The notes under the pieces: model-generated
Seen by the model: the letters and a program-made list of their open reading frames with translations, nothing else
What the model was told of the DNA's origin: nothing
Databases searched by the model: none
Position numbers and translations under genes: made by a program
Assembly (NCBI GenBank): GCA_900539195.1
Contig: UQBC01000035.1
Coordinates: forward strand, 1-26,652
DNA from: an uncultured Oscillospiraceae bacterium
GTDB taxonomy: Bacteria; Bacillota; Clostridia; Oscillospirales; Ruminococcaceae
Reading direction: 5' to 3'
Length of the DNA: 26,652 nt
In this document: in pieces, positions 15,726 to 22,859 of the stretch
Numbering within the stretch: the first letter of the stretch is position 1
Layout of the letters: every line of letters begins with the position of its first letter

Positions 15726-15760
15726 CCGTAATTTGCAGAATGGAAAAATTCAATAGGTTC

Positions 15761-15792
15761 AGAACGCATGAGAAATCATGCGTTCTTTTTTT
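15761..15792 (+). terminator. Terminator of aspS
   Basis: A perfect 11-bp stem AGAACGCATGA (15761-15771) / TCATGCGTTCT (15776-15786) with a GAAA tetraloop and a T run. Confidence 0.96.
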
Positions 15793-15803
15793 ATACCATT
15801 ACG

Positions 15804-15811
15804 CATAGACT
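15804..15811 (+). promoter_or_regulatory. Possible sigma-E -10 element of spoIIIA
   Basis: CATAGACT resembles the sigma-E -10 element (CATACAnT) with one mismatch and lies 38 bp before the spoIIIAA start codon. The -35 region falls in the T-rich tail of the aspS terminator and is not convincing. The family is known to be sigma-E driven in the mother cell. Confidence 0.25.
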
Positions 15812-15849
15812 TTACTAAATAAAAAGACAAGCCGAAAGGATATGAAAAA

Positions 15850-16752
15850 ATGATAGAAAGTAAAACAAACGAATTTGATACGGCGATACGTCCGATAGCA
15901 AGGATTTTTCCTGCGCTGCGTTCTGTACCGCAGTCGCTTAAATCTACTGCCGAGGAAATACGGATAAAGTGCGGCACACCGCTTATAATCCGCTCGGGAG
16001 ATCAGAATCACGTTATTCAGGCAACCGCAGACAGCGCACTTATAAACGAGTGTATCAGTGCGATATGTCAGAACTCAGTGCATACATATGAGAAGGATAT
16101 AGCAAACGGGTTTATAACACTGTACGGCGGTCATAGAGCAGGTATATGCGGAAGCGCCGTGTATAACGATGACGGACTGCACGCAATTAAAAATATAAGT
16201 TCGGTCAATATCCGCATTGCAAGACAGCACTGTGGGTCGGCAAAAGACCTGCTTACGCTTTTTGATGACAATAACGCAAGCAAGGGATTGCTTATTATCG
16301 GAAGACCGCTCAGCGGAAAGACTACCGTACTGCGGGATCTGTGCAGGAGTATCGGCGGACGGTTCAGGTTATCGCTTATAGATGAACGGCAGGAAATTGC
16401 GGCAGTGTATGAAGGCAAGCCGTGCCTTGATGTCGGTCTTATGACGGATGTGTTCAGCGGTTACGACAAGTCTGACGGTATAATAAGGGCTGTCAGGTGT
16501 ATGTCGCCCGACTATATCGTGACCGATGAGCTGGGAGCAGACGCAGAGAGTATAAGACAGCTGCTGAATTCGGGCGTAGGACTGATTATGACGGCTCATG
16601 CCGACAGTATCGAAACCGCTTTGGCAAACGATGGGATCAAAGCAATAGTTGACAGCGGAGCGATACAGCACATTGCTTTGCTCCAAAACCACAGGATAAC
16701 CGCCGTAAAACAGATTATTACCCCGACGATAAATGCGGGGTGTACAGTATGA
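15850..16752 (+). CDS. spoIIIAA: Stage III sporulation protein AA (ATPase)
   Basis: A 300-residue secretion-type ATPase thought to power or assemble the SpoIIIA-SpoIIQ channel joining mother cell and forespore. Walker A is GRPLSGKTT (151-159), a variant of the usual GPPGxGKTT. 'SLIDERQEIAA' (175-185) and Walker B 'DYIVTDE' (221-227) follow, with 'TAHADS' as the sensor-like loop. AAAGGA precedes the ATG. It is first in the complete eight-gene spoIIIA operon, and its stop overlaps the spoIIIAB start (ATGA). Confidence 0.96.
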   Translation: MIESKTNEFDTAIRPIARIFPALRSVPQSLKSTAEEIRIKCGTPLIIRSGDQNHVIQATADSALINECISAICQNSVHTYEKDIANGFITLYGGHRAGICGSAVYNDDGLHAIKNISSVNIRIARQHCGSAKDLLTLFDDNNASKGLLIIGRPLSGKTTVLRDLCRSIGGRFRLSLIDERQEIAAVYEGKPCLDVGLMTDVFSGYDKSDGIIRAVRCMSPDYIVTDELGADAESIRQLLNSGVGLIMTAHADSIETALANDGIKAIVDSGAIQHIALLQNHRITAVKQIITPTINAGCTV

Positions 16753-17243
16753 TAAGCATTGTCATATTTTTGCTGACAACGCTCAGCGGTGCGGCTGTCG
16801 GAGCGTACTTTTCGGACAGACTTACACAGCGCTGTGAGACGATATCGGCGTACATCTCGCTTTTTCAGAGTATGACGGCATATGTAACTTATAACGGTTA
16901 CAAGCTTGACGAAATGCTGAAAGCACGGCAGGACACATCACGCTGTTATATTTCGGACAAACTGATAGCTGTCTGCGAAAGCGGCGGCAATATAAGCGAT
17001 GAATGGGACGCTTGCGTGCATAACAGCGGTTATTTAAAAGCGGAGGACAGGCAGATATTGTCTGAGCTTGGCAGGAGCATCGGAAAAAGCAATACCGAGG
17101 GTGAAACTGCCGCACTTGCGCTTGCAATGACAAGGCTTGACAATGTACTTGAAACTGCGAATGAAGAGAAAAAGCGCAAGGGCAGGCTTTACCGCACGCT
17201 AGGGATTATGCTCGGTGCGGCGGTTGGAATAATGCTGATATAG
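16749..17243 (+). CDS. spoIIIAB: Stage III sporulation protein AB
   Basis: A 164-residue membrane protein related to type II secretion GspF-like platform proteins. An N-terminal helix (about 2-22) and a C-terminal helix (about 148-164) flank a helical cytoplasmic domain. The ATG at 16749 is preferred over the in-frame GTG at 16740 because GGGGTG lies 6 bp upstream and it overlaps the spoIIIAA stop. Gene order fixes the identity. Confidence 0.93.
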   Translation: MISIVIFLLTTLSGAAVGAYFSDRLTQRCETISAYISLFQSMTAYVTYNGYKLDEMLKARQDTSRCYISDKLIAVCESGGNISDEWDACVHNSGYLKAEDRQILSELGRSIGKSNTEGETAALALAMTRLDNVLETANEEKKRKGRLYRTLGIMLGAAVGIMLI

Positions 17244-17259
17244 AAAGCGGCGATGTGAT

Positions 17260-17454
17260 ATGAATGTAGATTTTATTTTCAAGATAGCGGCGATAGGGAT
17301 TGTCGTTGCCGTGCTCAATCAGCTTTTACAGCGCTCGGGCAGAGAAGAGCAGGCTATGATGACAACTATAGCAGGGCTTATTGTCGTGCTGATGATGATA
17401 GTAACAGAGATAAGCAACCTGTTTGACACGATAAAAAACATTTTCAATCTTTAG
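17260..17454 (+). CDS. spoIIIAC: Stage III sporulation protein AC
   Basis: A 64-residue protein, normal for the family, with two membrane helices (about 4-24 and 33-52) separated by a 'QRSGREEQ' loop. Sequence and position between spoIIIAB and spoIIIAD are diagnostic. With AD it forms the small membrane part of the mother-cell export complex. Gap to spoIIIAB is 16 bp. Confidence 0.95.
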   Translation: MNVDFIFKIAAIGIVVAVLNQLLQRSGREEQAMMTTIAGLIVVLMMIVTEISNLFDTIKNIFNL

Positions 17455-17473
17455 ACTTCAAAAGGACGGGAAT

Positions 17474-17860
17474 ATGAATATTATCGCATTTGTCGGCGCC
17501 GGAATTATCGGCGCAGTGCTTTCGGTAGTGCTAAGGCAGTACAAGCCGGAGTTCAGTATATACATTACGCTTATCACCGGAATGCTTATGCTGGGTGCGG
17601 CGGTTACCGCCGTAAAGCCTGTTATAGAAACTGTATCCGGCTATTTGCAGATAGCAGACCCCGACACATCGTATGCGGACGTTCTGATAAAATCACTCGC
17701 GGTATGCTATATTACGCAGATGGCGTCTGACAGCTGTGCGGACGCCGGAGAAAAGTCGATAGCCGCAAAGATAGAGCTTGCGGGAAAATTCGCTATTGTA
17801 CTTCTTGCCCTACCTGTGTTTGACCGCCTTATGGAAGTGATAAAACAGCTGTTGCAGTGA
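17474..17860 (+). CDS. spoIIIAD: Stage III sporulation protein AD
   Basis: A 128-residue membrane protein of normal length with about three to four hydrophobic segments. It includes 'KSLAVCYITQMASDSCADAGE' (about 76-96), a conserved AD motif region, and 'FAIVLLALPVFDRLMEV'. Co-transcribed; GGACGGG upstream serves as the ribosome site. Confidence 0.95.
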   Translation: MNIIAFVGAGIIGAVLSVVLRQYKPEFSIYITLITGMLMLGAAVTAVKPVIETVSGYLQIADPDTSYADVLIKSLAVCYITQMASDSCADAGEKSIAAKIELAGKFAIVLLALPVFDRLMEVIKQLLQ

Positions 17861-17866
17861 GGAAAT

Positions 17867-18976
17867 ATGAAAGCAATTATAAAAATCATTATGGTACTTT
17901 TAACGGCGTTTGTTATGCTTGCCGTACCGCTTGGTGCGGGCGCACAGGACAGCACGATACTTGACGGCTACAGTGCTGATATACCGCAGGAGCTTGACCG
18001 CCGGTTGTCGGCGGCAGGGATAACGCCGCAGAGCATAGACAGCAACGCACTGTCGCTTGATAAGGTTATAAGCAATGTGACAGGTATGCTGTGGGACAGC
18101 ATACAAAGTCCGCTTAAGCTGCTTGTTTCACTGCTCGGCGTAACACTTCTGTGCAGTGTTGCAAACGTATTCGCCGACAATTCCGGCAATTTAAAGACCG
18201 TGTTTTCGGTAGTATCGGTGCTTGCGTGCAGTACGCTTACCGTTACAGCCGCAAGCGATTCATTGACGGCGGCGTCAAAAACGCTTGAATCGGGAAGCGT
18301 GTTCCTGGCAAGCTTTATTCCTGCATTTGCGGGAATTCTCGCAACAAGCGGTCACGTTACGTCTGCCGCAATGTTCAATACCGTGGTCATGAGTGGAGCG
18401 CAGGGCTTTACTCAGCTTGCATCGAAAATACTTATGCCGGTGTCAATGAGCATACTCGGAGTTTCGCTTGCAGGAAGCGTGTGCAGTGAGCTTAAACTGT
18501 CGGCGCTTGCCGATGCGGTAAAGAAAACCGTGATATGGATACTGGGACTGATTATGACGGTGTTTGTAGCGCTTCTTGCTATGCAGAGTTTTATCACTGT
18601 GCCGTCCGATAATGTCGGAATAAAAGCTGCAAGGTTCACTGTGTCGAACAGCGTTCCGTTCATCGGCGGCGCTGTGTCTGATTCGCTGTCGGTAATGTAC
18701 GGCGGCATAGGTCTTATCCGTAATAACTTCGGCGTATTCGGCATAATAACCGGCGGTGTGCTGATTCTTCCGTCAATATTGTCGGTACTGTGCTATAAGC
18801 TCGCATTTTCTGCGGCGGCGGCTTTCAGCGATCTGTTCGGAATATCACAGCTTACGGGACTTCTCAAGTGCGCCGAAGGTGTAAGCTCGATAATTATGGC
18901 GATGCTGGTATCATTTCTGCTTATGGCAGTTATATCGATATCTCTTATGATATTTATGTCAGGTGGTGCGGTATGA
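17867..18976 (+). CDS. spoIIIAE: Stage III sporulation protein AE
   Basis: The 369-residue multi-spanning component of the feeding-tube apparatus. A signal-like N-terminal segment ('MLAVPLGAGAQ', ending near residue 27) precedes an extracellular stretch (about 30-75) and about seven membrane helices. Family-typical 'FIPAFAGILATSGHVTSAAMF' lies near 145-165. Ribosome site AGGAAA. Its stop overlaps the spoIIIAF start (ATGA), indicating translational coupling. Confidence 0.95.
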   Translation: MKAIIKIIMVLLTAFVMLAVPLGAGAQDSTILDGYSADIPQELDRRLSAAGITPQSIDSNALSLDKVISNVTGMLWDSIQSPLKLLVSLLGVTLLCSVANVFADNSGNLKTVFSVVSVLACSTLTVTAASDSLTAASKTLESGSVFLASFIPAFAGILATSGHVTSAAMFNTVVMSGAQGFTQLASKILMPVSMSILGVSLAGSVCSELKLSALADAVKKTVIWILGLIMTVFVALLAMQSFITVPSDNVGIKAARFTVSNSVPFIGGAVSDSLSVMYGGIGLIRNNFGVFGIITGGVLILPSILSVLCYKLAFSAAAAFSDLFGISQLTGLLKCAEGVSSIIMAMLVSFLLMAVISISLMIFMSGGAV

Positions 18977-19449
18977 ATGAGATAAAGCAGGCAGCACTGG
19001 GTATATGCGTGCTTGCCGCGGCGGCAGGGCTTTTCAGAATGCTGATACCTTGCGAAAAGTACAAAATGCAGATAACGTTTGCGATAGCGTGTATATTTTC
19101 CGTGTGCCTTATAAATTCAGTCACCGATATAATTCCTGCGCTTAGCATAGAAACACGGATAGCCGATATCCCACAGGTTGATTTCAGCGACAAATTATCC
19201 GAGCAGGCACGCCTGACTGCGGCGAGAGCAGTCAGGCGGAAGGTAGAGGAACTGCTCAACTCACACGGATTTATTTATCGTAAGGTGTATATTACAGCGC
19301 ATATTGACGGTGCGTTCTGCATATCTATTAGTGAGGTTGAGCTTGTATTTGATGACGGAACAGATGACAGTTATATTGCCGATGCGGCATCTCTTGTACA
19401 GGCGGCAGTCGGAGATGACATAAAAGTCAGATATACAAAAGAAAGGTAG
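18973..19449 (+). CDS. spoIIIAF: Stage III sporulation protein AF
   Basis: A 158-residue protein with two N-terminal membrane helices (about 5-22 and 32-52) and a soluble ring-building-motif-like domain (about 85-155). The start at 18973 overlaps the spoIIIAE stop and follows AGGTGGTG. An upstream in-frame extension only reads through spoIIIAE. Confidence 0.92.
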   Translation: MNEIKQAALGICVLAAAAGLFRMLIPCEKYKMQITFAIACIFSVCLINSVTDIIPALSIETRIADIPQVDFSDKLSEQARLTAARAVRRKVEELLNSHGFIYRKVYITAHIDGAFCISISEVELVFDDGTDDSYIADAASLVQAAVGDDIKVRYTKER

Positions 19450-19452
19450 AAT

Positions 19453-19794
19453 ATGAAAGAACTGCTGAAATCCGATAAGCTGCTTAAAATAGCTTTCATT
19501 GCCGGAATAGCGGCTATCGCACTTATCTTTCTGTCGAGCTTCGGCAGTGGGGCAGACACACGGCTTACCGAAGAACAGATGCTTGAACAGCGGATAACGC
19601 AGATGCTTGCGGCAATGGACGGGATAAATAAAGTTCCGAATGTAACGGTAAAGCTTGACGAAGATAAACACACGGTACTCGGCGTGACGGTGGTATGTCC
19701 GGATGCCGCAAGCAACCGGACAACAGAAAGGGTAATCAATGCGGTAAGAACGGCGCTTGACGTTTCCGCATCGAGAATATGTATTACAACATAA
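19453..19794 (+). CDS. spoIIIAG: Stage III sporulation protein AG, compact form
   Basis: A 113-residue protein, about half the length of the B. subtilis protein (229). One membrane helix (about 13-31) is followed by 'LEQRITQMLAAMDGINKVPNVTVKLDED' (about 44-71 overall) and directly by 'GVTVVCPDAASNRTTERVINAVRTALDV'. The ring-building motif is present, but the long insertion normally found between these two halves is missing. In B. subtilis that insertion forms the beta-barrel of the SpoIIIAG ring. No frameshift or stop is visible, and flanking genes are intact, so it seems a real short form. GAAAGG precedes the ATG. Confidence 0.88.
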   Translation: MKELLKSDKLLKIAFIAGIAAIALIFLSSFGSGADTRLTEEQMLEQRITQMLAAMDGINKVPNVTVKLDEDKHTVLGVTVVCPDAASNRTTERVINAVRTALDVSASRICITT

Positions 19795-19808
19795 GTGAGG
19801 TATTTGTT

Positions 19809-20414
19809 ATGAAAAGACCGAGAATCAATCTTATACTTGGTAAAAAGCATCTTGTTGCGGCGGGGCTTGCGCTTGTGCTTGCGGTAGGACTGTATGCTAA
19901 TTTTGCCATAGGCAGTAATGTGAGCGGTAAAAGCACTTCGGAAGATAACTATGGCGATACAAGGCTTGTATCAAACGAAAACGGCAATACAAGCAAGTCG
20001 TCCGACAAAAAAGACAGCGATATAGTTTCCGCTTCCGCCAACACAGAAAAGGCAACCGACAGCAGTGAAGAATATTTTGCAAAGGCACGCATCGACAAGC
20101 AGGCAAGCAGAGAAGAGGCAAAGGAAACGCTGAAGAGCATTTACGGCGGCGGAGATATGACTAAAGACGAGCTTGCGGTCGTGGCACAGGACGCACAGCA
20201 GCTGACAGACCTTATGGAGGCTGAAAACAAGATCGAAACAACGCTCAAGGCTCAGGGCTTTGAAGATGTGCTGTGCTACTTAAGCGACAACAGCGCAAAT
20301 ATCATAGTAAAGTCGCAGGGACTTGACATTGCTCAGGCGGCACAGATAAAGAACGCACTGCTTGCTGAGGTAGAAGTTGCAGGTGAGAATATAACTATTG
20401 TGGAAGTGCAGTAA
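19809..20414 (+). CDS. spoIIIAH: Stage III sporulation protein AH
   Basis: The 201-residue mother-cell ring protein that pairs with forespore SpoIIQ across the intermembrane space. One N-terminal helix (about 14-33) is followed by a disordered Ser/Lys/Asp-rich linker (35-85) and a YscJ/FliF-like ring-building domain (about 88-201, 'YFAKARIDKQASREEAKETLKSI' region). The start at 19809 is chosen for GTGAGGT (19795-19801); an in-frame ATG at 19779 lies inside spoIIIAG and lacks a site. SpoIIQ is not encoded in the window. Last gene of the operon. Confidence 0.95.
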   Translation: MKRPRINLILGKKHLVAAGLALVLAVGLYANFAIGSNVSGKSTSEDNYGDTRLVSNENGNTSKSSDKKDSDIVSASANTEKATDSSEEYFAKARIDKQASREEAKETLKSIYGGGDMTKDELAVVAQDAQQLTDLMEAENKIETTLKAQGFEDVLCYLSDNSANIIVKSQGLDIAQAAQIKNALLAEVEVAGENITIVEVQ

Positions 20415-20428
20415 CATAAAATTTTAAG

Positions 20429-20467
20429 GCACAACGAACCGCAGGCGAAAGTCTGCGGTCGTTGTGC
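20429..20467 (+). terminator. Long hairpin after spoIIIAH
   Basis: GCACAACGA (20429-20437) plus CCGCAG pairs with CTGCGG plus TCGTTGTGC (20459-20467), a 15-bp stem with one bulged A. No T run follows on the plus strand, so it may be a weak terminator or an mRNA 3'-end stabiliser. Its core (20438-20459) is the exact reverse complement of 20768-20789. Confidence 0.6.
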
Positions 20468-20510
20468 GTTGAAATAACATATATTCAGATTTACGATAGC
20501 GGAGGTGTTT

Positions 20511-20624
20511 GTGCAAGCGGAAAGACTGGTAGCAAACAATCCCTCAGTCTTGACGGCAGATAAGGTTTGTGATCTTTTAGGGTTACAGGTATCGAGAAGA
20601 ATAGTAGTGTTTGATACCGGTTAG
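20511..20624 (+). pseudogene. Possible remnant of a helix-turn-helix gene
   Basis: A 37-codon GTG frame preceded by GGAGGT (20501-20506). Residues 14-30 ('LTADKVCDLLGLQVSRR') resemble the start of excisionase/MerR-like helix-turn-helix domains, then the frame ends. It could be the 5' stub of a mobile-element gene cut off by the repeat that follows, or chance. I would not call it a functional gene. Confidence 0.25.
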
Positions 20625-20629
20625 CCTTG

Positions 20630-20680
20630 CCGCAAGCCAGCTCCCTTTACACAAGGGAGCTAAAAATCAGTGCTTGGCGG
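20630..20680. repeat. Compound palindrome, REP-like
   Basis: Inner perfect stem AGCTCCCTT (20639-20647) / AAGGGAGCT (20653-20661) with loop TACAC. Outer arms CCGCAAGC (20630-20637) and GCTTGGCGG (20672-20680) pair with one bulge. The design resembles interspersed palindromic units common in Clostridia gut genomes. Copy number cannot be judged from one copy. Confidence 0.55.
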
Positions 20681-20767
20681 AGCGTGTTGTTTAATATCAA
20701 ACTGTCGAACAGATAAAAAACAGTGCGCCGCTACGACAGAATAGATTTATTCTACAATAAAAAATAG

Positions 20768-20796
20768 ACCGCAGACTTTCGCCTGCGGTTTTTTTG
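20768..20796 (+). terminator. Strong terminator upstream of the replisome-organiser gene
   Basis: ACCGCAG (20768-20774) pairs with CTGCGGT (20783-20789), followed by six more T residues. The A-rich left flank also allows minus-strand use. It insulates the next promoter from spoIIIA read-through. Confidence 0.9.
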
Positions 20797-20806
20797 CAAA
20801 CAAGTA

Positions 20807-20866
20807 CAACAAAAGGTTGACAAACATTTAAAACAGTGCTATAATACCTGTATCAACAAAATGTTG
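20807..20866 (+). promoter_or_regulatory. Repeated operator-like motif flanking the promoter
   Basis: CAACAAAAGGTTG (20807-20819) and CAACAAAATGTTG (20854-20866) differ at one position and are 47 bp apart. The first overlaps the -35 element; the second lies just past the predicted start point and is a near-perfect inverted repeat (CAACA/TGTTG). A repressor bound to both could shut the promoter. The regulator is unknown. Confidence 0.45.
20817..20845 (+). promoter_or_regulatory. Consensus sigma-A promoter of the replisome-organiser gene
   Basis: TTGACA (20817-20822), a 17-bp spacer and TATAAT (20840-20845), a perfect consensus and unusually strong for an orphan phage-type gene. Confidence 0.93.
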
Positions 20867-20897
20867 TATTGGCCATGTAGAAAGGGGAAATATAAAA

Positions 20898-21674
20898 ATG
20901 GCAGAAAAAAGAATGTTTGCAAAGCAGACAGTAACCAGCGACAGATTTCTAGACCTGCCGGTAAAAGCAAAGGTGTTGTACTTCTATCTTTCACTGTATG
21001 CCGATGATGAAGGCTTTATCAGCTGTGCAAAGAACATTCAGAGAATGACATGTTGTAAACCATCTGACCTGAATGCGCTGTGCGACAGCGGTTATCTTAT
21101 AGCGTTCGATTCGGGAGTGTATGTTATAACTCACTGGAAGGTGTGCAACAGTATAAGAGCCGACAGACTGAAAAAGACTTCATTTGAAAAAGAAAGGGCA
21201 ATGCTGTATGTCCGTGCAGACGGTATGTACATACTTGACCGTGAAAAAGCCGCATTACAGCGTAATAACGACAAGAAAAAGACAATATCAGAATCAACAG
21301 AATGCTGTCATTTGCCCGACACTTGCCCGTCAGATGGCGGCGCAGATAAGGTTAGTACAGAAAAGAACAGTGCAGCTAAGGTAAGTGCAGACGAGATAAG
21401 TAAGGGGGATATGAGTACAGGCTTGTCGGGCAATGCCGACAAAGAAGCGCTCACCGCCGCCGCATACAGAAATTCTCTCATTGAAAATTTCGGAACGGAA
21501 AACGTTGAGCGCTATGAAGAACGTTTTAACAAATGGGCGGACAAGCATGACAGACAAGGTATGCCGATGTATCCGACGATTGAAAAGTGGATGAACGAAG
21601 ATAATATCGCAAAAATTAATTCGGATAGTGCTTCACAGCAGTTTGAAGAGTATCTGATGCTTGATTACATTTGA
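20898..21674 (+). CDS. Phage-type replisome organiser / DnaD-like replication protein
   Basis: A 258-residue protein. Residues 1-115 match the winged-helix N-terminus of Firmicutes phage replisome organisers: 'KRMFAKQTVTSDRFLDLPVKA', 'LYADDEGFISCAKNIQRM', 'FDSGVYVITHWKVCNSIR'. A polar low-complexity linker (about 118-192) contains imperfect KVS/EIS/ST repeats. The C-terminal part (about 193-245, 'YRNSLIENFGTENVERYEERF' and 'YPTIEKWMNED') resembles the C-terminal region of phage primosome proteins. Such proteins bind origins and recruit the helicase loader. No helicase, loader or other phage gene is nearby, so it is an orphan. GAAAGGGG precedes the ATG. Its stop abuts the convergent permease stop with no bases between. 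Confidence 0.8.
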   Translation: MAEKRMFAKQTVTSDRFLDLPVKAKVLYFYLSLYADDEGFISCAKNIQRMTCCKPSDLNALCDSGYLIAFDSGVYVITHWKVCNSIRADRLKKTSFEKERAMLYVRADGMYILDREKAALQRNNDKKKTISESTECCHLPDTCPSDGGADKVSTEKNSAAKVSADEISKGDMSTGLSGNADKEALTAAAYRNSLIENFGTENVERYEERFNKWADKHDRQGMPMYPTIEKWMNEDNIAKINSDSASQQFEEYLMLDYI

Positions 21675-22781
21675 TTACACCAGAAGCATGCAGAATGCTG
21701 TGAGGACTATCAGAAAACTGAAATTGAATGCAGAAAAAGACGCAATATACCGCCCGGTTTTACCCGGATTAAGGGTATTGTACTGCCTGAGCGTGATAAG
21801 ACTTGCAAGCGATGCTATAAGTGTGCCGACACCGCCGATGTTAACACCGAGTAAAAGGCTGTGATAATCGCTTGTAAACTGCGACAGCAGGATAGCTGAC
21901 GGTACATTGCTGATAAACTGGCATGAGATCACACTGAACAGCAGTGTATTTATTTGCAGAACCGATGAGAAAAAGTCCTTTATCACATCGATCCTTGCCA
22001 TATTTCCTGCAAATATGAAGAAGAATACGAATGTCAGCAGGAGCGGATAATCTACTGCGGCAAGCGCCTTTCTGTCCATAACGACAAGCGTCAGCGTGAT
22101 GAATATCATACCTATCCAGTATGGGATGAAGTTGAACACGATGATTATTGCTATAGCGAAAAGGAACAGATATGCGGCTGTACGTTTGCGGTCGATTTTT
22201 TCAGGCTTGTCCTTAAGTTCAATAGGCTCAGGCTTTACAAAGATTACACAGCATACGGTTATCAGCGCTACCGCAAGCAGAAACGGCGGAAGCATTATCA
22301 GCGTAAATTCGCCTATCGGGATATTGAATTTTGAGTACAGGTATAAATTCTGCGGGTTGCCGAACGGCGTCAGCATACCACCGAGATTTGCAGCAATGTT
22401 CTGCATTATGAACGTGAACGCCATATAGCGTTCCTTGCCTGCGGTATGCAGTACATAGTATCCCAGCGGAAGAAAGGTGAGCAGAGCCATATCGTTTGCA
22501 ATCAGCATAGAGCCTATGAAGGTGGCCCATACAAGCACCACTGTGCAAAGGCGTATATTGCGGAATTTTTTTACTATGTTGCAGGCTAGAATATAAAAGA
22601 ACTGTACGTTTTTAAGGGCGCATACAACTGCCAGTACGCTGAAAAGGCAGGCAAGCGTTTTGTAATCGAAATAATGGAGATATTTCTCGTCGGGCGGAAC
22701 TATAAATGATGTGATAACCGCCGCCAGTAAAGCTATCACCATAACTGTATTTTTCTTTATAAAACTTATCGCAGTATTCAT
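21675..22781 (-). CDS. ArsB/NhaD/CitMHS-superfamily permease
   Basis: A 368-residue inner-membrane transporter with about ten helices. Repeat 1 carries 'ANDMALLTFLPLGY' and 'TPFGNPQNLYLY'. Repeat 2 carries 'ISNVPSAILLSQFT' and 'VNIGGVGTLIASLASLI'. These are the paired re-entrant-loop signatures of the ion transporter superfamily (SLC13-like/ArsB/NhaD). The substrate is not deducible (an anion such as a dicarboxylate, or Na+/H+ exchange). The ATG at 22781 is preferred because 'MNTAISFIKKNTVMV' is a normal N-terminus; an in-frame GTG at 22814 abuts the terminator hairpin. The ribosome site is weak (GAGTG). No terminator separates it from the convergent upstream-strand gene. Confidence 0.88.
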   Translation of the reverse strand: MNTAISFIKKNTVMVIALLAAVITSFIVPPDEKYLHYFDYKTLACLFSVLAVVCALKNVQFFYILACNIVKKFRNIRLCTVVLVWATFIGSMLIANDMALLTFLPLGYYVLHTAGKERYMAFTFIMQNIAANLGGMLTPFGNPQNLYLYSKFNIPIGEFTLIMLPPFLLAVALITVCCVIFVKPEPIELKDKPEKIDRKRTAAYLFLFAIAIIIVFNFIPYWIGMIFITLTLVVMDRKALAAVDYPLLLTFVFFFIFAGNMARIDVIKDFFSSVLQINTLLFSVISCQFISNVPSAILLSQFTSDYHSLLLGVNIGGVGTLIASLASLITLRQYNTLNPGKTGRYIASFSAFNFSFLIVLTAFCMLLV

Positions 22782-22814
22782 TGTTCTACACTCATTATTG
22801 GAATCAAACCGCAC

Positions 22815-22837
22815 AAAACCCTCCCGTAAGGGAGGGT
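22815..22837 (-). terminator. Terminator of the SPFH operon
   Basis: On the minus strand an 8-bp perfect stem ACCCTCCC / GGGAGGGT with a TTAC loop is followed by TTTT. It ends the SPFH operon just before the permease gene; the short T run may allow some read-through. Confidence 0.75.
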
Positions 22838-22859
22838 AAAGGCTTGCTTATTATGTTTG

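Larger units (their letters stand above)
20415..20897 (+). other. 483-bp region without a secure gene
   Basis: Between spoIIIAH and the replisome-organiser gene. In order it holds a long hairpin (20429-20467), a doubtful 37-codon reading frame (20511-20624), a compound palindrome (20630-20680), a small AGAATA/TATTCT hairpin near 20740, a strong terminator (20768-20796), and the promoter and repeated motif of the next gene (20807-20866). It looks like accumulated repeat and remnant sequence rather than coding DNA. Confidence 0.7.

Noticed and set aside
20415..21674. Intact prophage or integrative element
   Set aside because: Only one phage-type gene is present; no integrase, terminase, capsid genes or attachment-site pair could be found.
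22782..22814. GTG start of the permease at 22814
   Set aside because: It would place the ribosome site inside the SPFH-operon terminator stem and add eleven polar residues atypical of the family. Kept only as an alternative.
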